A stretch of DNA of 64,000 nt from Strongyloides papillosus (lineage: Eukaryota > Nematoda > Chromadorea > Rhabditida > Strongyloididae). The stretch covers positions 124,001 to 188,000 of the forward strand of contig SRSI01000020.1 of NCBI GenBank assembly GCA_005656395.1, given 5' to 3'. Numbering within the stretch: position 1 is the first letter of the stretch; each line of letters begins with the position of its first letter. Shown here one piece after another: positions 44,101 to 55,768 of the stretch. A program made the translations under genes and the position numbers. The notes under the pieces are model-generated. The model saw nothing but the letters and a program-made list of their open reading frames with translations. It was not told the DNA's origin and searched no databases.

Positions 44101-47100
44101 AAGTTCATGGAAATAATTTTAATGAGTAATAGGAAAAAGTTTTTTTGCACACCATAATAATTATCTCTATTTAGGTAATAAATATCAACTAAAAAGTAGA
44201 CACACAATACTTCTATATCAACCCCTTTTTTCAATTCTTCACCCTTTCTACTGATCAGATCACGGCCATAAAAGGTAGTTGATGGATTAATTTATGCTTC
44301 TGTCACTTCCAAAGATGAAGGAGTGGAGAGAGTATGTGATGATGGACCTGTTTGAAAAGAGATACACGTATACTCTCTTATATTACTAAAACTATATTTA
44401 TAAGAGGATAATAAAATTCTAAGTGGCCCTGATTTAAATGGATGAAAAGTAGAATATATGTTCAATTCTTATCCAAATAATATTAATTAAATGCCAATAC
44501 CCAAAAATCTTATAAATATTCATTTTTGATTTGATTTTTTAAAATAAATTATTGATAAACTATAATACTCCATAGATAGATATAATCATTTTATATATAT
44601 ATACCATACCGCCATCATGAATATAAATCATACATACCAAAAACTTCTTTTTAATGTACAAAATTTCTATAGAAATATTGGTGCACAGCGTGTGACGATT
44701 TTGATCAAATGATGGGACATAGGAAAAAATGCCTTTTATATTCGCACATGACTTTTAAAATAAACTACATTTTGTTGGAAAACAGGAAAACAAAACCTTT
44801 AGACAAACTCATACAACATTATATGTGTTATTTTTTTATCTCTTTTTATTTTCATTACAATAAAAGGGACTTCCAAATAAAGGAAATTCTTATTATTTTA
44901 CTCTAATATATACATCGTAGTATTATGACCTCCTACAGTTACGTATTAATAATATTTATGTAGAAAAGTATCATGTTTTTATACTATGAAACGTTAATGA
45001 TTTATCTCTATCAAAAACGATATTTCAAAATAGAAATAACACAATAACAAATTATATTTTCCAAACATTAGATTATCAACGGTTCAAAAAAGGTGAAAGC
45101 CTTGATATAAAAAATAATATAGTAATGTTTATCGTATAGTGATAATGTATTTTTGTGTGTTTGTCTTTATATATATACATAACACATATATATCTCTATA
45201 AGACGTTTTTACTCACTTCTCAAGGTTACGGTACCTATAAATACTGTCAGGGTCCGGTTTAATAAAGTGGTACACAAAGACATCAAAAGTTTTAAGAAGT
45301 AGTAGTTAGTTTTGTTTTAGACAACGAAGATAACAAAATTTATAATTAATACTATGTAAGACATCACTATATATAGGTACTAATGGATTTTGATAGAAAA
45401 TAGAGACAAGTTAAAAACAATAAAGTTAACTAATTTATTGAAATGTTTATGAATATAATGAAAAAAAAATTAAATGAATAATAACGGTAAAGTTAAGTTT
45501 AAATTAAACAATTGTTTTTAAAATAAATAGAAAGAGAGAGAATTTCATACTATGATAAGAGAAATGGTCAGAAAATAAAAATGTATAAAATTAATAAAAA
45601 TTATAATTAAAATAAGTGTTGTTCAGAAATTATTTTTTTTCAAAAAAAATTAAATAACAAATTACAATAGTTTAATGTAATATCAGTAAAATAAACATTT
45701 TAAAATTAAAATATAATAAAATTAAGTATATAATAATTATTTGCAAAATAAAAAAGCAATTAATTTTCAAATGATTAGTGGTAAAGAAATTAGCGGCAAA
45801 AAAGTTGATACATCTTTAATTGTTTTTACACAAAAATAAAGGTTTTCACAAAGGAAAGTGGGAGTAATAAAAGGGCATGGAAAAAATTACCCATGTCTCT
45901 TGGAGTGTAATTCTTTTTGGTTAACAAAAGTGCATTCCTCTTAACTTTACCATTGGAATTGTATAGTTTTTGATTTTTAAGGCCATTAAAGATATCATGG
46001 GGATGGGTATTTTTATTTTACCTCTATAAAAAGTGGTTCCCTTTCACAAATTGTTATATATAACATGTAAATATATAAATATTAGGAGGAAATAAAATTG
46101 GTAAAATAATAATTTTTCATGGTGGGGAACACAATGTTTTTTTCATAGGTAATAGCACAATAAAAATATTAAATTTTAATAATTTAGGAAAAAATTTATA
46201 GGATTACAATTAACAGCAGGTAAAATTGATTATGGGACAATATGACTGTAGTGTAGTTTATACAGTCTATATTCAACGGTAGATAGATGTAACATTGACA
46301 AAGGATTGTTTTTAATAAGCTGGAACTAGAAATTATTTAATTCATTGTTGTTGGTAAAAAAAAATAAAAGGTCTTCTTCTACGCTACATGATTTTGATAT
46401 GTATATTTGGTTCTTGTTTTATAAAATTTTTAAAAATTGTCTATTTCCTACAATAAATAGATGATAGTTATTGTAGTTAAAGTTTTGGACGCAAAATGAA
46501 TAATGTAACTAAATTTTGAAATGATTATTGTACAAATTCGATAAATACTTTATAAAGGCTTATCATACGAAGGGTAGTAGAGACAAATTCTTTTTTTGTT
46601 ATCCTCATTTTTAAAAATGATAAATTGAAAGAAGAGACAGATTGGGAACAATATTGATCTTTAAATGCCTACATTCGTTAAATAAGTTGGCCTGTAGCGT
46701 TTTTATACCTTCAAGGCCATATGATGTATGTTTATAGTTAGAGATTGTTAAGATGAATAATATTATCGTAAAATATTTACCTCGTCTTATTTTGTCAGAA
46801 GATGGAAAAAAAATTCTTTTTCAAAAATGATTTGGGTCTTAGTTAAAAATTGAAGAGAAGTAGTAGTTTTTAAAATTTCAAGGTTAATTGAAAAGGATAG
46901 GGCGAAAGAAAGTAGAAAACAGTATAGCAGGATGATAAATAATAGAATTTGGCCGTCAATTAGATAAAGAAAAGGTATGAAAGAGACAATGAGAGAAAAA
47001 GTATAAAAATCACTTAGTTTTTTTTATTTCCAATTATTTAATGTGTTCATAGCGAATAATATAAGTATGTATTAACAAAAGAAATGTAGGGACAAAAATT

Positions 47101-49253
47101 TTGTTTGATCCTTTCTTTGGAATGTAATACATGTTTATTGTTATAAAAATAAATTTTTACACAAAGAAGGCCATTACATTTCAATTTTCTTATAATATAA
47201 ATGTGATGATTATTAAAAAGATTTATTGCTATCTCATAAAATTGGGCCAAATTTAATGGTACCTTGAAATGTTATTATGAATAAAAATTTTATTTGATAT
47301 CTAATACTTTCTTGACAAAGAGATATTTGTAAAATTATACTTTTATTTTGTATTGTGTATGTAAAATGAGGGAATCAATTTTTTTATCAGTGTTGGAATT
47401 TTTTTCATGATAGAAAGTACTATTTTTAAGGTATTTATATATATAAAGTTTATTTTTTGATCTACGTCATACAAATATATAGTATTGAATGATAAAAATA
47501 CTTTATATCATAAAAAATAGTTCTTATCCTGAAAAATGAACTAAAACAAATGATTAAATATTATTAATATTTAGTGCATTAATATGAAGAAAAAGTAGAA
47601 TTAATGAGATAACAATAAAACGTTTTTATTACATTCTTTTTAAAAAATTATTCGTATTTCCTCATACCATTTACAAAAAGAACAAATGTGCCATTGATAA
47701 AAAATATAACTATGAATAAATTAAAATTATTTAAAAAGAAGATAATAACTATTGTTTGGAGGTAACTCTTAGTACAATGTCTGTGAAGAAATTATTATTA
47801 TTATAATTTCATTGAAATGTATAAAACATTGAAAAAGATATATATCATGTATCAATTAAAATGAATGTATTAAATAGAATTTAATTGGTCTTTTTTTTTG
47901 CTAACTCAATAGGTAGAATTTAAAAATCATTGTATTTTCATTTCACTTTTGAACAAACAAATAAGTTGTTTTTGTATCAATACTACAAAAATTTGGCACA
48001 TTATTTGTGTAATTAAAGTTAAACTTTTTTTGTTACAATTTCTGGTTCAAAATGGCATGTTAATATATATTGAATAATATATTTATATTTAAAAAAATAC
48101 ATAAAAAGTTTATTGTAATATTTATAATGAAAAGAATAAGTGATGATTTTTTTATAGTTTATTTTAATAAAAAAATAATCGTGATTAAAGTTTAATGTTA
48201 TTTTTAGGAAAATAATCGTACAATTGTTGCGAAAAAGAAATTTCTGTATAAAGATAAAAATTCGAAGAAGTTAATATTATTTAATTATATTTACTTATTG
48301 CACTAGGTAAAAGTATTATTAATTAATTGATAGTTTAAAAGAGTGTAACCTATTATCCTATCTCTCTTTGAGGCACTTGATTCGTTGATTTAGATGAAAA
48401 TTTATATATATATCTCCTTTCTAGACATTTAGTCTTTGTCTTGTATGTGTCAAAGAAAATATATATTTAAAGTATTAAACTTTCACCTATCTTATAAGAT
48501 TGGATAAAAAATTTAGAAGAGGATATTGGAGAGGCTTGCAAATTAAAGTGACCAAATCAACACCTTTAAAGAGAAATTATCAAAGTCGTGTCAAGGGATC
48601 ACTTTCTAATTTGATAGGTTTATACCTGTTTTTGAAATTTTATTGTATCTTGTTACATAAATAGTTATTATTATTATTTTTTTTGTCAGGGAAAGGTTAT
48701 AAATTGGTGGTATGGGATGAGAGTTGAAATTTAATATGATAAGTGGTCAGGACCTTAAAAAATTATTTCATTTTTTTTAGCACATTCAACCTATCAATAA
48801 AGTAGATGTATGGGTAGGTAATAACAAATAAGAATAGTATTTAACAACAACTTTTAAAGTTGATACTCATTTATACGGGTTTCTTTGTTATAAAGTAGCA
48901 TACCTTATCATATTACAAGCACGAGAGTGTATTCCTCAATTAAGAAGTATACAATTCCTCATTTTTCACAACGACACAGGTGCACGTTACCCATTATTTG
49001 AAGTGATTTCACAACATATATTCTAAAGAAACAAGCTTCAACTTTTTTTTTATTATTATATTGAGGTTTATTGAAAGTTAAACCAATTCAAATTGGTAAC
49101 TTTCATTAAAAAGGTTAAAAGCCAACACAATTGTAGAGTTATTGTTTCATTTTATATATCACAATTTTATTTTAGGTGAATTATAATATAATATAAACTT
49201 TTAAATATTTTCATAAATTATATAACTATTATATATTATATTATTTCACTACA
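41151..49253. other. Gene-poor spacer of about 8 kb
   Basis: This spacer separates two divergent starts (the zinc finger-dehydrogenase fusion and the BPI-like gene). It is AT-rich with many homopolymers and has one doubtful small frame (42731-42940). The plus strand holds more G than C over most of its length (line 46861: 14 G, 3 C by eye), switching to C-rich near 48.9 kb. Less AT-rich patches stand out at about 41500-41780, 43015-43080, 44220-44370 and 45195-45290. These could be enhancers or unrecognised RNAs. Confidence 0.5.
42731..42940 (-). CDS. Doubtful small open frame (69 residues), TMEM141-like segment
   Basis: An ATG-started frame encodes MGCFGWCG..., then a hydrophobic segment 'LYYVTGTGLVIGLTIFIKK' followed by a charged end. 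The V-T-G-T-G-x3-G-L-x2-F-I string recalls the first helix of TMEM141 as I remember it, but the rest of that family is not seen. A GTAAGT donor and a TATCTTTAG acceptor overlap the frame, so the true exon may be shorter. It may be a fragment, a short gene or chance. Confidence 0.25.
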   Translation of the reverse strand: MGCFGWCGTVTKLSLGAVSEEKRSLYYVTGTGLVIGLTIFIKKREGRSICDGIVSIFDQQKFRSIFFFY

Positions 49254-50790
49254 ATGAAATTTTTTCTAATAATTTCTATTATCTATATTCTTGCTACTAT
49301 AATTTATCCTTTTATTCTGCGAATTAATGAACCAGGATTAAAATCATTAGGATTATTTACTCAAAAATGGATGGAAAAAACTATAAGAAATACAACATTT
49401 AGTCCATATTCTCATAAAATTAACAAAGGAATAGCATCAGGACAAATTACTCTTTCTAATGTAACGGTTTCAAACTTTCTTCCACCAGGAATTGTGTATC
49501 GCCCTTATGATGGTGGTTTTCTTGAAATGATAAGTAGTAATGGCAAAGGTGATATTGTAGCTAATTGGGATATTTACTCCGAATACTTAGCTTATCTTAA
49601 ATTTCCCTTAAAAGGAAAAGTTTATGGAACTGTTTCAGGACTTAAAAGTGAAGTATCCATAAAAGTAAGTTATATTTTTACGTAATAATATATAAATTTT
49701 ATCTTTTAAGATTAATCATGAAAATAATTTTATCATTCACCAATGTTCAGCACACTTTTCTACATTCGACTTAAAATTATCCGGTTCTTTTGCAGCAAAT
49801 GTTCTTCACTTTTTCCGTGATGTCATTGCTAAAGCATTAAAGCGCCGTGGTGAAGAATATTATTGTCAATTGGTAAAAGAAAGTCTTGTACCATGGTTAA
49901 AGAGTGAAATTATAAGATTACCAGAATTTTTCGAATTTAATTATGATGGTAAAGTTAGCATAAGTCAAAGTTTAACTCACATAGATACAACTGATAGATT
50001 CCTGGATTTAGTTATGAACAATAAAATATATTCTAGTAGTGGAAGTATCATTGAAACTGTCTCTCCATTACCATTAAGATCATACAATAACACACCAATA
50101 CCAGTAAGAATGATGGAAGTATTTGTGAGTGAACAAACAATACAAGAAGTAATGACGTCAGCACATATGGCTGGACAATTTAAAAGTAACTTTACTAGTC
50201 CCTTTCTTAGAACAGATTGCGATGGTCTGTGTCTAGGAATACTACTTCCTGGCCTAAAGAATGAGGTTGGAAGTACGCAATTAAGAATTTTTGTTAGATC
50301 AACAATACCACCAATAATAAGACTACAAAATCAAAAAGCACTAATGTTATTAAATGTATCTTTAGAAATTTATCGTAACGAACCTTTTGAGATAGAAGAA
50401 ATAGGAAGTGATATAGAAGATAATGTGATCAGTGATATTTCTTCAATTTTTTCAACCTCTCCAATTGATTATTCAGTCTTATCAATAAACATACATTGTG
50501 AAGCAGATTTACAATTACGAATAAGTGAAAAAAAGCTTAGAGGTGAAGTTGGAATTCGTGAATCAAGAGCGCAGTTAAAAGAGAACAAGTTTTCAGAGAT
50601 GGGACAACAAACAGTTGATTTAATTGTTAATATGTCATTACCATTTTTGGAGGATGCTATTTATGGATTTTTAGAGAATGGCCTTGATATAAGTGAAATA
50701 ATCAAAATTCCTAGTTCCAATGAAGCAATCCTTATTCAACAAGGCTTTGTTCATATTTTGGCAGATCTAGAAATGTATAAAGGAAATTAA
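49254..50790 (+). CDS. BPI/LBP/CETP-family lipid-binding protein
   Basis: Exons are 49254-49664 and 49711-50790, with a 46 bp phase-0 intron; the product is 496 residues. A signal-like hydrophobic N-terminus (MKFFLIISIIYILATIIYPF) is followed by a family-like opening, 'RINEPGLKSLG'. Repeating beta-strand patterns follow, typical of the tubular lipid-binding fold. Two cysteines about 40 residues apart ('HQCSAHF' and 'EEYYCQLV') fit the single conserved disulphide of the N-terminal barrel. Related nematode proteins are secreted and thought to bind phospholipids or lipopolysaccharide; the ligand here is unknown. Length is normal for the two-barrel family. Confidence 0.82.
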
Positions 50791-51655
50791 TTTTATTAAT
50801 AATAATAATAATCTATATACATTTCTTTCAATAATATTAACTTAATTTTTTTTGTAATATTTATTTAAAGAATTTCATTGTGTTAATGTTTTTAAGTACT
50901 TAATAATAAATAATAACTTTATATCAAGAATATAATGTACTTATAAAATACAAAAACCGTCAAAAATAGTTAAAAATACACCTATATACTAATCTAGTTA
51001 TTGGAAAATGACATATTAGAATATTGCATTAACTGAAATTAGTCATAAAAAGCTAAATTATTAAATATTTAACAAAATTTTTGTCAAATCCTCCACTTTA
51101 TGAAAAATAAAAATAACAATCTATAACTTGTTATAAAAAGTCTTTTTCTTGAACTTGTTTTTAGCAATAAATTCTTTTTCACATTAGTTGTCAGGCTCTT
51201 GAAGATTTTGTCACCAGAAATAAAAGTTCAATAACTAATGTTACTTTTTATTTTGATGTTTAAGGAGAAAGTTAAATATATAATATTATAAAAGTAGGAA
51301 GATTTAATATATAATTTTATATAACCATAACTAAGAGTAATAAGTTTAATGAACTCGCAACACACCTACAATAATATTTGGCCAAACTATAATTGTGTAA
51401 CATTTTTTGATTATTTTACTTTTCGGTAAACCCTTTATCCTCTTTCAATTAATTTTTGTTCTTAACTCTTACTTTTTATTAAAAATTAAGTAATATAAAG
51501 AACGCTTTTCATAACATAAAGCTTCAATATTGTAGTTGTCGTGTAAATTTGAAGTACCTAAAGTTTAACCACTTCATATGATTCAATATTTCATACTATT
51601 ATTATAATCATTTAATATTTTAAACCAATAATACTAAATAACTTTATATTTAAAG
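50791..51655. other. Intergenic spacer with a short AAT microsatellite
   Basis: AT-rich spacer. A (TAA)n run of about five units lies at 50795-50812, just after the BPI-like stop. No gene is seen. Confidence 0.55.
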
Positions 51656-53730
51656 ATGATAAAAGGATTTGTAATTAATACTATTTTATTAATTACATTT
51701 TCTCTATTTTCATCAACTTCTTCTCTTCAATTAGTCCATCCACCGAAGCCAAATGAACAAGATTGGGTTTTAGTTTCTGGCAATGAAACATCAGTTGATA
51801 AAGTTTTGGCTATCTCTCTTGCCTATGGAGGAAGGTTAGTCTCTATGAATTATTATGTTCAATATAAAATCGTTTATTACTACGCAATAATGCACAAATA
51901 TAACGGTCCCGTTTTTTTAAAACCTAATCCTGTCAATTTGACAGCTTTACGAAAATTAGCCAGTGACAATATACAATTAGATTTAGTACCAACTCAACTT
52001 TGTGGGCAAGTAGTGCAAAATAATGAAGTCACTTTTTCTACTTATTGGGAAAGGGTACCAAATTCAAACTTTGAAATATGGTTTCCAGGTAGTAGTTCAG
52101 CAGATTATCAAAAATACAAACTTGAAAAAGATGGTTATTATTTATTTAATATTTGTGGATATTCAGTATCTAATAGAGCTCAGTATGTTGGAGTTTGGTT
52201 CAAGGGTAATGATACAACTACACCACCATATCAAGCATATTACGGTTTACCATTAAGAGAAGCTTTAAGAAAAGATAAAACTCTATCAACTAAAGGTTTT
52301 GTAGCAACAAGATTTCAATGTTTCAATAACAGGAATTCTGTTATTTGTTCAGGAATATGGCAATATCAACCAACTAAATCACACTCCATAGAAATTGGTG
52401 ATAATTTTAAAGGAATGTACAATAAATTAAAATCTTTTAATTTTATACCAAGACAAATATCACACTTTTTTAATGAACAAAATATTCCTATCTTTGTTGT
52501 TCTTTGGTCAAATTTAGATTCATATAGATTTCCTGAACCAGCAGAAATATGGAAACAAGATTCATTAATTCCATTCACATTATATGACGGAAGTTTAGAA
52601 TTATTAAAAGAAAAACAGTTAGATTTTCTAAATGATAGAGTAACAAGGTTTATGAAAGAATTAGACATTCCTGGTTTATCTATTGCTATAAGTAAACATG
52701 AAAAATTAAAATTTGCTGCTGGATATGGATATGCTGATTTAAGAAATAAAGTTCAGGTTACATCAAATAATCAATTCCGAGTTGGTTCCATATCAAAACC
52801 TATAACCGCAACAGCAATTATGCTTCTTGTTGACAGAAAGATTTTATGTCTAGATTGCAAAATATTTGGTAGACAGGGAATATTGGGTACTGATTTTGTT
52901 AGAACATCTATGTATGGTAAATATATTGAAGAGGTAAAACTTCGTCATTTACTCGAACATACCTCTGGTGGTTGGGACAATTTAACTAATGATCCTGCTT
53001 GGATTGAACCAAATTTAGATTTAAAAGATCTTATTGAAACTGTTCTTGAAAATTTCCATTTACAATACAAACCTGGGACACAATGGATTTATTCGAATTT
53101 CGGATATCTTCTCTTAGGGTATATTATTGAAAAGTATTCGCATATGTCTTATGAAGATTTTGTTAAAGAAAATATATGGAAGATGAGTAATGTAACAGAT
53201 ATAGAGGTAGCAAGACAAACAGTCTCTGAAAAATCACCAAGAGAAGTTTTATATTATATGAGTGGAAATAAAGTTGGTTTTAATCCATATGATATGTTAC
53301 CACCATCACGTTCTGGTCCATGGGGTGGTTGGATTGCTAGTCCAATAGAACTACTTCATTTTATGGTATGTTAATAAACGAATTATATATAATTAATAAT
53401 TTATTTTAGAGAGTAGTTGATGGATTTCCATATGTAAAAGATATTTTATCAAGTTCATCAATAAAAACATGGCAACAACCATCACCTGCTTCTAATGGCA
53501 CGTATTCATTAGGATGGTCAATAAATGTAATGGGTTTCAATGGCTGGCAACATGATGGTCGAATGCCTGGTTCTGCAGCAATGCTCGTTCGCCTCGATAA
53601 TGGAGTTGAAATGGCAATAACATGTAATAAAGAGTATAGTGAAAGAGAATTCTTCCACGAAATTGGTTTTATTCTCCATCACGTTGGAAATAATTGTGAC
53701 TGGTGGAATGACAATGCAGATTTATTTTAA
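51656..53730 (+). CDS. Secreted beta-lactamase-like (LACT-family) serine hydrolase
   Basis: Exons are 51656-53365 and 53410-53730, with a 44 bp phase-0 intron; the product is 676 residues. A signal peptide (about 1-23) precedes an N-terminal region of about 290 residues with repeats of the type found beside nematode LACT domains ('RVPNSNFEIWFPGSSS'). The class C beta-lactamase-like domain follows with all three motifs: S378-x-x-K381 ('GSISKP'), Y479-S-N481 ('WIYSNFGY') and H618-D-G620 ('QHDGRMPGS'). The active-site set is therefore complete. The natural substrate is unknown, but such eukaryotic enzymes act on peptides or esters rather than antibiotics. It is convergent with the next gene, with 187 bp between stops. 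Confidence 0.88.
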
Positions 53731-53917
53731 CGATTTTATTTTTTAATGTACAAAAAAATTATTTATTGAGAAGAAAAAAGTTTTAGTTTATTTTAATAAA
53801 GGCACCGACAATATTAAGATTATATTTATATTGATAGAAAATATTTTAGAATAAAAAATTATAACATAACTTGATCTTTGGTTGAATTATGTATTTAATC
53901 TTTAGAATATAATAGTA

Positions 53918-55768
53918 TTACATTGGTGGAACTCCATTTCCTGTTTTCTTTAATGTTAATCCAAAAATCCAACCACTACTTGATCCTTCTTGACAACATG
54001 TCTGATAAACCCAGTTGTTAAAGAATGTTGTAATGAAAAGGAATGAAATACCTAAAAACAAAGAGATACAGGCATTTTTGGTTATCATTAACCAAAATTC
54101 TTTTGTTCTCGATAATGATCTCCTCCATCTTCCTCCAAGTGGAGGATAGTAAGCAGGTAGTGAAAAAGTTTTAAAATTGCTATTTAAAAATTTTCTTAGT
54201 ATTTCAAGATCTTCAATTGGAGGAAGTAAATGAATTCCTTCTATCTTATTGCTATTTACCATCGATGGAATGTTTGTATAATGGAGATCATATATTTGTT
54301 GCAGGAGCATAAATTGTAATTTTAATTTTTCATTGTTACATTTATTATGTTTTTTATTCTGTTTATTGACGATATCTTTCATTATAACTTTACATAAATT
54401 AATGTTCAAAAATGTTTCTATAGGATTTTGTATAAAAATTCTAGTAAACCAATCTTCGGCTATATCAAAAAGTTTTTCCTCTTTAAATACATTTTTTTCT
54501 ATCATTAAATTTTCATTTATAACGATTGAATTTATTAAAATTTTAAATTGAATTAACTCTCCAAGTTCATGTAACTTGGATATCTCCTTCTTTCCCTTCC
54601 ATAAATCTTCATCTTCATGAAGATTCTGTCCTAATCTTCTTTGATATTGATGTAATTTCATAACCATCTTTTCAAATATTTTTTCCCTTATCTCTGGATC
54701 TTCTTTTCTTACACCGGTTAAAATTTTTATCTTATCACTGCTAAAATATTCTTTAACAAACTGATATAGTTTATTAAGAGAATTCTAAAATGATGAATTA
54801 CATTAAGAGAATATATATATAAAATTAAGAATTTTTAATAATAAGTGATTAATTAAAGGACCTGTGATTAAAAATTCAGTTAATTAATCACATTAATTGA
54901 ATGTTAATTAAAAGATGTGTCAAAAAGTTACCTCTTCATATCCTTTTTTTTTATTTCCTTTGTTATGCCGACTTTTAGATGTAGTGGAAAAGAGTAATAT
55001 ATCATCATTAATATTGTTATTTGATAAAAGATAATTAGTTATAGGTGATAAGATTAATTTAAAAATATTACACACTCCTTCATTTTCTTCAGATCCCTTT
55101 TTATCTTCACTTAACATATTATGAGAATCTATTTGTTCTTCGCCAATAAAAGGAAGTGAGTCATTTAGATTTGTAGAATAATTAAAAAGATCAAAATCAT
55201 TATGAATACTTATATTCATTATATCATTGATTTCAAAAGCTACTTCTGTATTCCAATTATTAGATGGTATATATTCATCCCAATGGTAACTTGTTTCCAT
55301 TGTAGGATTCATTATTAATGTTTCATTACCATCATTTAATAAATTTTGTACATCCTCCTCTAATTCTTCTTCTCCACATATTTGAGCCGATGACGTTTCA
55401 GATGATGTGTCATCTTCCATTGGAATGATTGTTTTGACAGTTGGTGAGGAAAGTTCAGGAATATTTAAAAAATTCTGATAAAGGGATGTTGTTAATGGAT
55501 CACGTTTTGAAGTTTTTTTACTATCTATCTCTCTCCACGTTGTTCCATGTGTAGGTGAGTTTTGATTATAATTATAGATAGATGAATGAATAGAATCTGA
55601 ATCAGATATAGATCTATTGGAAGCTTTATCTAATTCAGAACCAAATACCCCAGAGTCAATTAAACTACATGGTGTAGTTCCATTGTTATTTGAACTAAAC
55701 ATAGGTGAATTTCTTGTAGGAGAGACTGGAGGTGTTTGTTTAATAAAAACTTCATTATCCCTTTCCAT
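53918..55768 (-). CDS. Tail-anchored protein of unknown function
   Basis: Exons are 55768-54932 and 54784-53918, with a 147 bp phase-0 intron, the longest found in the window; the product is 567 residues. The first half is disordered and rich in Ser, Asn and acidic residues ('DDTSSETSSAQICGEEE'). The second half is predicted helical ('REKIFEKMVMKLHQYQRRLG', 'LQFMLLQQIYDLHY') and is followed by 'YYPPLGGRWRR'. A single hydrophobic helix ('ISLFLGISFLFITTFF') lies about 33 residues from the C-terminus, suggesting tail anchoring to an internal membrane or the mitochondrial surface. A short 'PPIEDLEILRKFL' string was compared with FEZ-type proteins, but the match is too weak to use. Confidence 0.7.

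Noticed and set aside
47117..47184. Hairpin with a GGAATGT string resembling the miR-1 seed
   Set aside because: The string is on the 5' arm whereas miR-1 is on the 3' arm, the rest of the mature sequence differs, and the loop is about 44 nt.
54157..54220. FEZ/UNC-76 or mitoguardin identity for the tail-anchored protein
   Set aside because: Only short strings are similar ('PPIEDLEIL', 'HYTNIPSM'); the membrane helix is in the wrong place for both families.
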